From Triops longicaudatus (taxonomy: Eukaryota > Arthropoda > Branchiopoda > Notostraca > Triopsidae): 64,000 nucleotides of DNA. The stretch's first letter is position 1. Each line of letters begins with the position of its first letter. The position numbers were made by a program, and so were the translations under genes. The notes below the pieces were generated by a model. The model did not search any database, was not told the DNA's origin, and saw only the letters and a program-made list of their open reading frames with translations. The DNA lies in contig JAGQDJ010000075.1 of the NCBI GenBank assembly GCA_022885665.1, positions 62,001 to 126,000 on the forward strand, in the 5' to 3' direction. Below are positions 12,722 through 25,400 of the stretch, piece by piece.

Positions 12722-15700
12722 ATGCCGCCGAAACGAAAGAAGGTTACTGAAGACGAGGAAACACCACCTAATACTAGAAGAATTAGACATGCTGATGCAG
12801 CCGCTGCGATGGAAGAAGACCAGGATATTAATGGTCAAGCAGAGCAACCACGACTTTCGAAAAAGCAGGCTTCCAGACCCGCGGATAAAAGACCTGCACA
12901 AGACCCTGATCAGGATATTGATGAAGAAGGTGAAGATGGTATGGAAATCGAAGAAGAGGAAGGTGGTTTACGCATTGGAGACATTTACATCCCTCCTCCG
13001 CCCGCCCCAGCTCTAACTTTCGAAGCAAACGGCCCACGATTAATTATTACTCATATTACAAATGAGAACTTTAAAAGCTACGCCGGAAAAGAAATCTTAG
13101 GCCCATTTCACAAAAGTTTCACGTCTATCGTGGGCCCTAATGGCAGCGGCAAAAGTAACGTAATCGATTCCATGCTGTTCGTCTTCGGATATCGCGCTAA
13201 CAAAATCCGTTCTAAGAAAATTTCGGTTTTGCTCCATAATTCGGCCAAATTTCCTAACGTTCAGAGCTGTACTGTCTCTGTACATTTTCAGCTCATTGTC
13301 GACAAAGTAAAAGATCTTTGCTACGCCGTTTTATTTAAATCCTCGCCTTATTGGCATCATTTTTTCAGTATTAATCTGTTATTATGATAGGCTGGGGATG
13401 AATTCGAAGTGGTTCCCAACTCAGGATTCATCATTTCGCGGACCGCTTTCAAAGACAATAAATCCTTTTATGAAATTAATGGACGCCGTGTACAGTTTAA
13501 AGAAGTTGCGAAAATGCTAAAACACTATGGAATTGACTTGATTCACAATCGTTTCTTAATTTTGCAAGTAATGCGTGTCCGTAGACTCAAAGTCTGTTAA
13601 TTTCACAGTCCTTTTTTCGTAGGGAGAAGTAGAACAGATAGCTATGATGAAACCGAAAGCACCCACCGAACACGATGTTGGCATGTTGGAATATTTGGAG
13701 GATATTGTTGGCTCTTCGCGTTATAAAGAGCCGATTGAAAAGCTACAGCAACGGGTAGAGGCTTTAAATGAACAGCGGACTGAGAAATTGAATCGCGTGA
13801 AACTAGTCGAGAAGGAAAAGGACGAGTTGCAAGGACCGAGAGATAAAGCTGTGGCTTATATTGAATGCGAGAATAAAGTTACAGAAAATAAGCACATTCA
13901 GCAGCAAATTTACAGGTAACATGAATAAATTTGTCTTGCGTATGTTAATGTTAATAAACTATAACAAGGTTTGACGCACAGAGAGATCTTGACCACGCTG
14001 AAGAAGAAAAGAAAGCGTTTGACGAAGAGATGACTGACATAACGAACAAAATAGAAAGCGTTGCAGTTCGTAAAGCGACCAAAATTAAAGAACATGAGGA
14101 AATCGTTAGGTAAGTTGGTTCAAAATCCAGATCTGCCGACTGAGTGGTCCTTTTGTGTTTAATTAGCATACGGAAAAAAGCCGCCGCTAAAGTTGAAAAA
14201 GCGCACGAAGAGTTTAAGCAATTGTCAACTGAAGATGACAGAATCAATGAAATGATCAAGGTGGCCAAGGAAAACCGGACCAAGCTGAAGAAAAACTTGG
14301 CTACTGAAACGAAAAAGGTACAGCTTTTCTAAATTGTGCAGTCTTATTGTATTTTAAAACGTTGCTTTGCAGTTAGAAGAATGCCAAGCAGCACCCGAGA
14401 AGCACCGGAGTGAAATTGAGAAAATGGAAAAACAGAAAGTCAAGTTAGAAGAGAAAAGAACAGAGGAAGAGGAAGCAGTCGCAAAAATCTTAGCTAGTTT
14501 GAGCAAAGAAACGCAAACTTTGCAAAAAGATAAGGACAAACTCGAAGAGCAGCTTCTGGAACTGAAGAGAACTGTGAACGAAACTCAGTCTGCTGTAAGA
14601 AAAAAAAGGCACTGCACTGCAGGCTATTAATTTTTTTATCATTAATTTCTTCTTCAGTTCAATATTGCCCAGTCTGAGCTTGATATCTACTTAAGTAAAG
14701 AAAATCAGGAGAAAACTAAACTGGAAAAAATGCAGGAAACATACAACACTGCCAAACAAACTGTCGAGGAATGCCAAAAGTATAATGAAGATCAGTTTGT
14801 AATACACGAAGAACTTACGCGATCCATATTTAATAGGAATATTACGCACTGGGAAAAAGAAGGCCCCAAGAAACAAGCGTTGCTAACCAAAGCGCAGGCT
14901 GACTTGGAAAGTTTAGCTAAAGAAGAGAATTTCCTGGACGGAGAGATTCGTCGAGCACGATCCCAACTTGAAGAAGGGTTGTCTAGCATGGCAGCGGACC
15001 ATAGTCGAGGCAGGGTCCTGGATTCGTTAATGGACCAGAAGAAGAGTGGAAAAATTCCTGGGATATTCGGAAGATTGGTAGGGTCTATTTATGTATTGCT
15101 AACAGTTTTCAGTCTGCCCTTTTAGGGTGATTTGGGTGGAATCAACGAAAAATATGATATCGCCATTTCAACTGCCTGCGGGCCACTGGACAATATTGTA
15201 GTAGATACGGTGGACACGGCCCAACAGTGTGTTCTCTTCTTAAGGAAGAACAGTCTAGGTTTAGCTAGCTTCATTGCCTTGGATAAGATGGAGCGGTGGA
15301 GAGATAATGCTAATTCAAAGATTCAAACGTCAGTTTTCTTGCCTATAATTTAACAGGGAGTCTATAATGGTGACTTTGTAGGCCCGAGAATGTCCATCGG
15401 TTGTACGATCTTGTCGAAATTCGTGACGAACGGCTCAAGACCGCGTTTTACTACGCGTTAAGAGACACTTTAGTGGCCAACGATCTGGAGCAAGCGACTC
15501 GTATTGCGTATGGTCAAGTTCGTCATCGTGTTGTCACCTTAAGAGGAGACATGATTGAACCATCTGGTAAACTTTGCCTGTTAATTAGTTGAAGAGAGAT
15601 TATATTGTGTGTTTTGTTAGGGACGATGAGTGGTGGAGGAAAGTCAGTTTTGAGAGGCCGCATGGGGCGGCAAGTTCGTACCGATACTTCGAGGAATGGA

Positions 15701-17848
15701 CCGACAGCTGATGAGTTGAAAACAATAGAGGGACGAATGAATTCGTACGTTGAAAAGATGCAGCATTTACGAGAACGAAAAACTGAACTTCAACGACAAG
15801 TAGCTACATTGACGCAAGAGCTGAAGGAGTCTCAGATTGAAAAATGGACGATGGAAATCAAAGTAGGATTTATTTATTTCGGGGGGGATTGCATGACTTT
15901 ACTAACGACCGTTTTTGGTGTCTTTTTGTTAGGCTTTAAAAGAAAAGGCGAGTACCATCGAAGGACAGTTAAAAGCGCAGGAAAAGCAAGTAAAGGATGC
16001 CGAACCTGATAAGAATAAAGTGAAGACTTTGGAAGCGGCAATTGCGGCAAAACGCAAAAATTTCGATGAAGCTACGTCAGTAGCTTCAAAAGTGGAAGAA
16101 AAAGTACAAAAAGTGCGAGATCAAATTGAAGCTATAGCAGGAGGACGAGTGAGGGCCGCGCAAGAAAAGCTGGAATCAGTGGTGAAGCAGTTGGATAAAA
16201 CTGCTGGTGATATTTCGCGTTTGAGTGTTGCGATCAAGACCGCTGAAAGGTTTGATTACTTAAACTGAAAGTCTCAGTTTTATTACGTGTATTCTTAGAA
16301 ATGCGAAAAAGTCGGCTGACAAGATTGAGACGTTAAAGCAGGAACTTGAAGAAATTCACAACGAATTGTTGGCCAACACCCAGCGGTCAGAGGAGATTGA
16401 AAAAACCTGCGTTCCGCTGCTCGAAAAGACAGAGGGATACCAGGCAAGCGGAGAAGTTATGCTGTGTATTCAGACTTAGAACGTATGTTTTCCATTTATA
16501 GAAAGAGCTGAACGAGGCTGAAGAGCGGGCAATAGAAATAAAGAAGGCATTGGATGAAATCGTTGAGGACGAGAAAAAGGCCAAGGCTGCCAAAATTGAA
16601 TTTGACCAGAAAGTGCAAAAAATTACAGACCGCGTTGCACAAAGTAAAAGTCGAATTGCACATGCTGAACGTGAAGTACGTATATTTTCGTTAAAAATGT
16701 ATAGATCTGGTTGGCAGTGAGTTATAATTTATATATTTTTTCAAAGATGGGGAAATTAAAGTTTCAACACATCGACGGGGAAGAGATGAGAGAATTCCGA
16801 GTGCTGTCCCTTGAAGAACTGGAAACGTTGGATCGAGAAAAGCTGAAATATGCAGTCGAGCTAGGTGAACAGGAGTTACGGGCTCAGAAACCCAATCTTG
16901 CCGTCATCGAAGAGTATCGGAGAAAGGTACATTTTCGGAATATATGTAGAAACCTTCTTTATACAATGTGATCTCCGTTTGCACAGGAAGAAGCTTACGT
17001 AGCCAGAGTTGCTGAGTTGGATGAAGTTACAAGATTAAGGGACGAACAGCGTGAATACGTAGATAACCTAAGTAAAGCTCGTTTGAATGAATTCATGACT
17101 GGGTTTGGCATCATTACTATGAAACTGAAAGAGATGTATCAAATGATCACCATGGGCGGTGATGCTGAATTGGAATTGCTCGATTCCTTGGATCCTTTCA
17201 CAGAAGGCATCGTTTTTAGGTATTACTTTCTATTCTCAGAGCATCGAGAATTTATTTGTAACGTATGGGATATTTCTAGTGTTCGCCCTCCAAAGAAATC
17301 GTGGAAGAATATTTCGAACTTATCTGGAGGAGAAAAAACGTTGTCTTCCTTAGCTTTGGTCTTTGCCTTGCATTATTACAAGCCTACGCCTTTATATGTG
17401 ATGGACGAAATAGGTAAAGAGTAGTTCCTTGATAATGTTCGTAAATTGCTCAAACGTGATTTCTCTTTACAGATGCTGCTCTCGATTACAAGAATGTTTC
17501 CATCGTGGGACATTATATTAAGGTATTAATGTTGAGTTATAAATTATACTGTTTTGTAAGACAAGCGTACGTTTATAGGAACGAACGAAGAATGCCCAGT
17601 TTATTGTGATTTCTTTGCGATCCAACATGTTCGAACTGGCAGATCGATTAGTTGGCATCTACAAAGTACTGAACTGTACACATTCCGCGACCATCAATCC
17701 TTCATTTTATGGCGAAGGTCAAGTTAACTCGGAAGCTCAACCGAAACCTATTTGCGAGAATAGGGAAACGACCTTTGACGCTACAAGTAGTAATACGGAG
17801 AACGGCCAAATTCTTGAACCTGAAGAGCACGTTACTGAAGAAGAGTGA
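12722..17848 (+). CDS. SMC4: SMC4, condensin ATPase subunit
   Basis: Structural maintenance of chromosomes 4, which pairs with SMC2 in condensin to compact mitotic chromosomes. Eighteen exons give 1368 residues (human SMC4 is about 1290): 12722-13306, 13391-13567, 13623-13915, 13984-14109, 14167-14317, 14373-14594, 14658-15077, 15126-15328, 15382-15566, 15621-15862, 15933-16249, 16299-16443, 16502-16675, 16747-16926, 16987-17219, 17280-17413, 17473-17522, 17579-17848. After a basic/acidic N-terminus comes Walker A (VGPNGSGKSN, about residue 136). Two long coiled coils flank a hinge containing DLGGINEKYDIAIS. The C-terminal head carries the LSGGEKTLSSLAL signature and Walker B (LYVMDEIDAALD). 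The ATG at 12722 is the only one that keeps the charged leader ahead of the head domain. The intron after 16443 has a GC donor. Confidence 0.96.
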
Positions 17849-18122
17849 ACTAATCTTGTATTGTCTCATTGTATTCGATTCCAAGTTTATAAAGAAAACA
17901 AACGTAAAAAATTGATTGTAGATTGAGTATCTATTTTTTTATTACATGGTAGGGCTGGCAATCCGTTTGGGTCAAGCCGAGCTGAGCTCTTGCCAGCCAA
18001 TCAATTCGCTTTCGTACTACGCGCACAAATCAACACCTTCGCAAAATTTTCAGTACGCTTGACTGGTGTTGTAGCTTGGATACACTGGTGTGCTTCTTTT
18101 TCTCAACATCGTAGCCCTTTGG

Positions 18123-18140
18123 AATAAAGCTGCAATAAAT
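18123..18140 (+). terminator. Tandem poly(A) signals, probably for SMC4
   Basis: Two AATAAA hexamers (18123-18128 and 18135-18140) lie about 275 bases after the SMC4 stop and 265 bases before the TRAPPC1 start. A nearby inverted repeat (GGCTGGCAA at about 17954 and TTGCCAGCC at about 17991) could fold in the 3' UTR. Confidence 0.5.
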
Positions 18141-18405
18141 GAGGTAGGGGACGAAAGGGCTCAAAAGTCTAAAGAGCCCACGTAGTGTAAAGGAGTTGAT
18201 ATTTAAGTTAACCGTGTCAACACAGTTCTTTTATGTACGCAAAACTTTACGAAGTAATTCTCGTTCTACGACCGCAACTCTTTTAGAAAATTGGGTTCCA
18301 GAGGTCCCAACGTGTTGGTTCAGATCGTGCAGCACTCTATCGTCAAAGCACTCAAGCTTTGACAATGTAAACAAAGGCGTACGGGATCAGCAACAATCAA
18401 AGGGA

Positions 18406-18963
18406 ATGACGGTCTACAATTTGTACATATTTGACCAAAAAGGGAACTTATTATATTATGGTGAATGGTGCCGAAAGAAACATGCAGGGATGACAAGGGA
18501 AGAGGTAAGTTTGTGACGTTTCGAAGTGATGGACCATTGGTGTAGTAATTTTTCCCTCTACGGTTGCAGGAAGGGAAGTTTATGTATGGAATGCTATACT
18601 CCATTAAGTCTTTCGTTACGCGAATGTCTCCAACTGATGTCAAAGAAGGTTTTCAATCATACCGCACCAGCAAGTATAGATTGAATTATTTAGAAACACC
18701 AACGAAGTATACGTTTGTCCTCAATACCGACACAGCAGCTCCCTGCGTAAAAGATGTGCTTCAGAATATTTACAGTCAGGTAAGAAACTGAGCTCCTTAA
18801 TACTTTTTTTCTTTAAAGTTACTTTCAACTACAGGTTTTTATTGAATATTACGTTAAGAATCCTGCGTGCAAGCTCGGTGAAGCGATAACTAGCGAACTC
18901 TTCAAAAGCAAGCTTGAAGAAGTCATCAAAGAGTCCCCAGCGTATTCATTTAAAACTACATAA
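18406..18963 (+). CDS. TRAPPC1: TRAPPC1, trafficking protein particle complex subunit 1 (Bet5)
   Basis: Core small subunit of the TRAPP tethering/Rab-GEF complexes that act in ER-to-Golgi and Golgi traffic. Three exons (18406-18504, 18570-18779, 18835-18963) give 145 residues, the same length as human TRAPPC1. It has the longin-like fold typical of Bet5/Trs subunits, starting MTVYNLYIFDQKGNLLYY. The middle has the family's MLYSIKSFVTRMSP and YRTSKYRLNYLETPTKY-type segments. No signal peptide or membrane segment is seen. The gene is on the same strand as SMC4, about 560 bases downstream, close enough that its promoter must be short. Confidence 0.96.
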
Positions 18964-18988
18964 ACCTTAATTCCGTTTGTGTCTTTGT

Positions 18989-18994
18989 AAATAA
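18989..18994 (+). terminator. Poly(A) signal of TRAPPC1
   Basis: AATAAA 25 bases after the TRAPPC1 stop codon, a normal spacing for a short 3' UTR. Confidence 0.7.
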
Positions 18995-19143
18995 ATTTTG
19001 TGGCATGAACCATTTATGCTCACATTCCAAATCGTTTAAAGATGTCTCTTTTGGTGGTAATTTTGTATTTATAGATGTTGACTTTTGAAAGATCAACAAT
19101 CCACTCAAAATATGCGAGATTTACTGAAGCCGTGGTTAACACC

Positions 19144-19197
19144 GTGTCGACTCGACACATTCGACTTGACACAAACCGTCTCGACAATGTCGAGACG
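19144..19197. repeat. Pair of short perfect palindromes
   Basis: GTGTCGACTCGACAC (19144-19158) is a 7-base inverted repeat around a single C. CGTCTCGACA-A-TGTCGAGACG (19177-19197) is a 10-base inverted repeat around a single A. The two share the TCGACA core and lie 18 bases apart, between TRAPPC1 and NUFIP1. No known binding motif was recognised; they may be the remains of a foldback element. Confidence 0.6.
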
Positions 19198-19442
19198 ATT
19201 TACGCAAATTGTATCATGGCTATTTGCTCTCGGCGCATATCGCCTTATACACAAAATGGCGGGTGCACGGAGATCATCCGAAGAGAAGCTAAATATTAAT
19301 ATGTCATAATTTGATTCTGGAAAAATCTTGAAATCTTTCTGATAAAATCTAAAACTGAATGGCTAATATAATGCTTATGTTTTCTGACAACTTAGTATTG
19401 TTTGCGTTTATTTTCGTTTTAAAACCTATGTTTATACTCTTT

Positions 19443-19444
<2 letters not shown>

Positions 19445-19475
<31 letters not shown>
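19445..19475. repeat. T31 homopolymer
   Basis: An unbroken run of 31 T. On the minus strand it is a poly(A) tract, so it could be the tail of a retrotransposed sequence lying just to its right. I recognise no element there. Its length is liable to sequencing error. Confidence 0.8.
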
Positions 19476-19479
<4 letters not shown>

Positions 19480-19910
19480 TGGGTAAAGTGCCTACGGATT
19501 TTCATTCTTGGATATGACCAGTGAGTGAACAACGGAAGATACATCGAATATTTTATGCTTGTGAATTAAATTCCAGATAAAGGGAGTTGATATTATCTAT
19601 GCATTATTAACATACTAAGTATTCTTGCAATTTTTTATGCAAATCTGATTAGAATTTTGCAGTCTACTCCAGAAAATTGTAGAATATCATACGACGAGAA
19701 ATTTAGTTTCGCATTCTGTACCTCGCAGTTCAGTATCGGCGATCGTTGAACAGTGAACACAACGGCATGGCAATGTTTACCACGTGGTTGGGAAACATCA
19801 ACGGAATCTACTTCGTCTAACAAGTTCTTACTCTGATTAAATTATTGTTGCTACCCTATACAATTTTACCGTGCCAAGTTATTGTTATTGAATCCACGGC
19901 GTGGTACACA

Positions 19911-21690
19911 ATGAGTCAGAATCTGTACAACCCCTTCGCGTTACCTAGCCCGGCATTTTTAGATGCACGACTGTCCAATCCCGTTTCAAACAACTTGGGC
20001 ACAAAGCAGCAGCAAACGTCTGTTCCCGGACTTCCCACGCTAAAGAAACCATCATTCTCCCCCGCTTCAGACTGGCAAGTCGCAAATTCGGCACATGGTC
20101 ATGCAAAGCGCTACCCTTCTCATTCAAATCACCAACCTCGTTATCCAAATCACGGGAGCCAATTCAGAGGTCATTCCAGGCATCCTTTTAATTCGAGCCC
20201 CAGAACCTATTCTATTCAGGCCAGTCCAAAAAAAGATTATCAAAATTTTTCCTTTTTCTGCCGTCGCTGTGACCGATCCTTCAAAACTGAGGAGCAATAT
20301 AACGAACACGTAAGTGAACATGTAACGTGCGGGATTGACGGCTGTACTTTCGTGAGTCATCCAAAAATAGTAGAAAAACATATTGCCATGCAGCACGAGA
20401 CTGGATTAGCGCTGAAAATTATGTCACTGAACACACCCGAAGATATAGCCAAATGGAGAGAAGAACGAAAAAAGTAAAGTTTGCGAAGCATAATAATAAT
20501 CTGTTATTTGACAAGAATTTTTAAGGCGATTCCCTACAGCAGCCAAAGTTTCGGAAAAAATTGCAGCCAAAAAAGAACAGACCAACCGTGGCGAGTTGTT
20601 GGATGATCAGCCCGAACGGTTTCCTAGTAATTTCTCTTTTCTTTTTGTACACTGGATATAGTGCTTTTCTGATTTTAGTTCGCACGAGAGAAAAAGGTCG
20701 CGGGAGAGGACGAGGAAGAGGAGGACGAGGTGCAAGATCCGGGCGGGGCAGAAACGGCAACGAATTTCGAGAAAATATATCGCATGCGATTTCGAGATCA
20801 GACGTGAAACGTGTTCCGAATACTACGATAGATAAAGACTTACATTTAAAATTAGTAGAGGAATGTTCAGAAATTGCGCCAGAAGATGAAAAGAAAGGAA
20901 ATCTGCCTGTTTTTAGGGGAACAGGTATAAATATGCACGGTGATTTTTACGTAAACTTCAAATAATGCAGCATCTGCCCATAATCTAGCATCCCATCTGG
21001 GTGTGGCGAAAAAACTTCCGCAGTCCTGGATCGACGCGACCATTGAAGATTACACAAGCGACGAAGATATGAAGACAGATGCCAATATTGAGTCGACAGC
21101 ACAAGGAAACGAAGAAAGTCTTAACAGTCAGATTAGTGATAACAAGCCGTTAAATGGTACTAGCCAAGCATTGTCCGCTATATTAGGCGCATATGCCTCA
21201 GATTCCGAGGAAAGTCTAGGTATAAAAATAATCTATTCGTTTTTATTCTTTTACTTTCATAATTACGTGCGTTTCGGTTTTAGAGGAAGGCGAGTTAAAG
21301 GAAGAAGCAGACGACAAAAAGTCTGAAACCGGAAGTCAGTTTGCGGCTAACGATGATGTTTCCGTGCCTGTTGCAAAAGAAGACAAAGAAGTTCCTCCAG
21401 ACGGGGACAAAGTGGTTTCTCTTAACCCTAATAAACGTAAGAGGAAGCGAGGCAAACGTGGTTGTGCAGAGGAAACCCCAAATCCTCCTCAAGCGAAACC
21501 TCCTAACGCGCCTATCCGCCGCAAACGATTAACTTTGCTACAAAAGGTAGATATTACTTTCGGTAAAAATTATATTTTTTTCACCTTTTTTTTCCAGCTT
21601 TTACAAGGCGAAATACGGCATGAGCGGAACGTTATTCTTCAGTGTGTTCATTATGTGGTACAGAATAACTTTTTTGATGTTGGAGGATAA
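19911..21690 (+). CDS. NUFIP1: NUFIP1, nuclear FMRP-interacting protein 1
   Basis: RNA-binding zinc-finger protein that acts with the R2TP machinery in box C/D snoRNP assembly; its vertebrate counterpart binds FMRP. Six exons (19911-20473, 20526-20626, 20679-20924, 20971-21219, 21284-21546, 21598-21690) give 504 residues (human about 495). A low-complexity N-terminus is followed by a C2H2 finger at about 114-160 (FFCRRCDRSF, then HVTCGIDGC). The family motif TPEDIAKWREERKKRFPT follows and contains the PEP region that contacts SNU13. Next come an RG-rich stretch and acidic and basic segments. The ending LLQGEIRHERNVILQCVHYV matches the conserved NUFIP1 C-terminus. FMR1 lies 10 kb away in the same window; I treat that as coincidence. 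Confidence 0.93.
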
Positions 21691-22459
21691 TATGGACATT
21701 CGTGCTCGTCTATCGAAAAAGGTTTCCACGTGCAAATATAATCAATCACAGAAACTTATTTTGTTTGTTGTTTCTGTTAAGGAATTGCCACGGTTATGAA
21801 CTGTATTCAGTTTATCTCTAGTTCAAATGCTAAGAATTTTTTCCGTAGCACCCTCTTGTGATTGTGGAAGGTGTATGGAGAAGGATTGAAGGAAGGACTT
21901 GCTGGAAGAAAGATTAATTTTTTTAATTCAATTTATGACGGAGATAAATTAAGTTTTAAAAAATGCTTTTATTAAATTACCCGAAGAATACAGTACAAAA
22001 CCATATTCCCCATATAATTTTTTTTTCTCACTACGAAAGGAGGAAAATATTTTTCTCGTGCGGTATAAGCTTTTTACAATTTTCATATGTGAACATAATT
22101 GAAAAAAATTGACTCAGTTAATAAAATTTTTAAAATTAAACTTCTTCAAGTAAAGTTCAACCACGCGGAGTAGTATTAACATGCATAACTTTACTCTCAG
22201 CATAATTAAATTATATACTGTACAGTTTTTGGGAATCCGTCCCCAAATTTCAACATGTACTACATTGTACTGCGCCCATGCTAGGAGTCTATATACGAGA
22301 GTTTGGGGACTGTGACGTCATGCCTTGCTTGTCTATGCCGCCTTTTTATGAACGTCACGAAAATTGAGCTCCGCCTTTCTTTTTCTGTCAACTTTGGGTG
22401 GAGAAGGTGGGGAATACACACACCAACACAGCTGATGATACATACTACTTTAAGCGAAA
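21691..22459. other. NUFIP1-WDR44 intergenic region
   Basis: A-T rich. An ATTAAA near 21972 and an AATAAA near 22121 are candidate poly(A) signals for NUFIP1. The last 150 bases before 22460 probably include the WDR44 5' UTR. No other gene is visible. Confidence 0.5.
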
Positions 22460-25400
22460 ATGTCAAGTAGTAGTGAATGTGATGAATTTTTTGACATCGA
22501 TGAACAGTCGTCTCTGAAAGCTTCTGCCTCCAGGTATGTGCCTTTTACAGGGTAGTATTCTTCTTCTCAATTAAAAACAGCAAATAGAATCGTTTTAAGA
22601 ACGAAAACGTAGTAATATTGACAGGGAAAGTTAGATCAGACTTAATTCGATTCTCCCTTTTAGGCTTGACAGCGATGAAACGGTCTTTCTATCTCCCTAC
22701 CCAGCAAAAGCTGAAAGTTCTGATGCAACAGCAACTACTGACAATGGTAGCGACCCTCCACTCAGCCAGCATCCTATCATTCAGATAGATTCATCTGTTG
22801 GTGACGCTGAAGTAAGCGATGCTGAACCCAAAACTAATAATTCAGAAAGTGCGGACTTTATGTTCAAAGAGCCGACGTGCTTACCTATCCGACCAAGGCC
22901 TACATCATTCATAGAAGATGTAAAAAAGGTAGTATTTATTATGTCCTTGCCACCGTAGATTTAAAATTTCGAATAATCAGGTACTGGTCACGGATGACAA
23001 GAAATCTCGGGAAGTTGAAAAGCGACGAAGGAAGCTGGAGGACTTACGCAAACGGATGTTAACTGATGATGACGAAGGAGGCGGCAGTTATTCTGGTGCC
23101 AATGCTAGCCCTCCTGGCAGCAAAGGCTCTTCTTTAGACGGGATCTACGCCCTCACGTCCAGCAAACATTCCCATCCCTTCCGAATCGTTGAGCACGACG
23201 CCGTTTCTTTGCAAAGTACCATTTCGTTAGGTCGTGTGGGTCGCATTCTAGGCAGCACGAGCTCTGAAAGTGCTCTAAGGCCTGCGTGTAGCAAGGACAA
23301 CATTAAAAGTAGCAAAGAAAACGTTCAAAATGAAGACAAAGGATCCAAGCTCAGTCTTGTCAAACCGGCCGAAACACCACAAGAAGAAAAAAGAGTTGCC
23401 CAAATGCCAGACCTGGTCACCAGCACGAAACGCCCACCACTTGCTTTGGTTTTCAACCCTGGTGAAGGCAAAGAGGAAGTGGTGATGCCCATCGAGCTCC
23501 GTGACTCGCCCGATAAACAACCACCGGATCCAGTTGCACCCCCACGCCGGAAGAAAAAGGCCAAAGATTCTCCTGTAGAAGTAATGAGTCCTAATACCTA
23601 CATTCCGTTTTTAAGTAAGTTTGAATTATATTGCCTAGGCTAATGCAAGTACCAAAGAAGGTACGTTACCCAGTCCAGCGTCAGCAGCAATTGAGTCCCT
23701 GGCCAAAGATTTTGAAAATGCTCTCGACTTAAAAGCAGCCGTTAAAGGAGCATACGTTGTTAAGCCTCAGGTAAACGCATCCTATTTCTTCCCTACTGTA
23801 GCCTTAATATGTTTTCTTATTAACTGCTTCGCTTTCGGTACATAGTTCTGGCTAAAGGTATTCTTTCTTATTCAAATCACTTAATGCATTTTCATTCCTA
23901 ATTACTCTTTTTTTATTACTAGGATAATGAAGCTAACAAAGCTGCAGCCTCAGAAATGGAGCAGGAACTTGTGCCTGAGACTTCAAGTTCTACCCGGCCT
24001 TGCAACCCATCTCTGGAAGTACCTGGTGCCGCTGATGACGGAATTCATAACCGCATTCGGTTATCCTCGACGACGTTGGACGATGATGGCTTGTTGCGCC
24101 AATTAAACATGCTTGTACGCACAAGAACAGATTCTGGGAAACCGTTGTCCGATATGGTAGTTTTCAGATTGTTTTCATAGTATTTACATGAAGTCGTCAA
24201 ATGTGTTTCATTTGAAGGAAATACTTGAACAAGTTACTGTCCTTAACTTGGATACCGGTGAACGTATTGCGCTTAGTGTAGCGGAAGACAAGTTACCACG
24301 TTGTGTCAACCCCCTTTCGTTGCATATAATGCGCTTAACGTCAGAATATGTGAGGTAAACAAGGAAATACTGTTTGAGAACGTGCCAGGTTTAAGATTGT
24401 TTACTTTACAACTGACCCCTTTTATATACGTTTATAGTAACAGTAGTCTGGAAAAAGAAAAAGAATCTGATGAGGAGAGCATGGACATGAAAAAGAGTCG
24501 TTTGGACGTACCAGACGAAGGAGACACAGCATCACTCCGGAAGAAAACGTAATTGTGCAGTCATTTTACAGGGAAATTTAACTTTTTTTTTATTCTAGGT
24601 CCCAGTTGAAGAAATTCTTGGGCTCAACTATGAAAAAAACTGTGGACAAGGCTAAAATGATTGCTCAAGAAGTATCTCATTCCAGACACAAAGATAAAGA
24701 AGACATCATTGACATGCCAGAAGACAGCACGGGGGGAGATCAACACCTTAAAGTAATCTTCAATTCGTTCTAAATATCTCTACGCGGCTTTTATGTCGTA
24801 CTCACTGCATTGAAGATTTGGGAAGTGTATAGCCGTATACCAATTACATTAAAAAAAATTCCTGATGTAGATGAAAGCGTCACATAGCCACAAAGGTCCT
24901 TATGAATTTGATACCCTTCAGTTGGTGCAAGAAATAACTGGTGAACACTCCGGTCCCATATGGTGCATGAAGTTTTCACAGTGTGGTCGTCTTTTGGCGA
25001 CTGCTGGTCAAGATCGTTTACTGAGAATTTGGGTGCTAAGGGCAGCTTTTCATTATTTCCAAGACATGCGTACCAAATACAACGCTGATACGAAAGTATG
25101 TATTGGTTTTATGGTTTGAAATGGAACACGAATCAATGTTGATTTCATTAGGTGTCACCCACACCGTCGCAGGAGAGTTTGGTTTCACAGCATTCGTCCG
25201 AGGATCCAAATTTGTGTGGGTTTAGCAGTGAAGAATTGAGTGCCTTGGACCCCCGTGCCCCTTTTATGCCTAAACCGTTCTGTATATACACGGGACACAC
25301 ATCAGATCTTTTGGATGTTTCTTGGTCTAAAGTGAGATTGTGGGAGGGTTGATTCATATCACATGTGCTAACTGTAATTTCCATTTTGTAGAATTATTTT

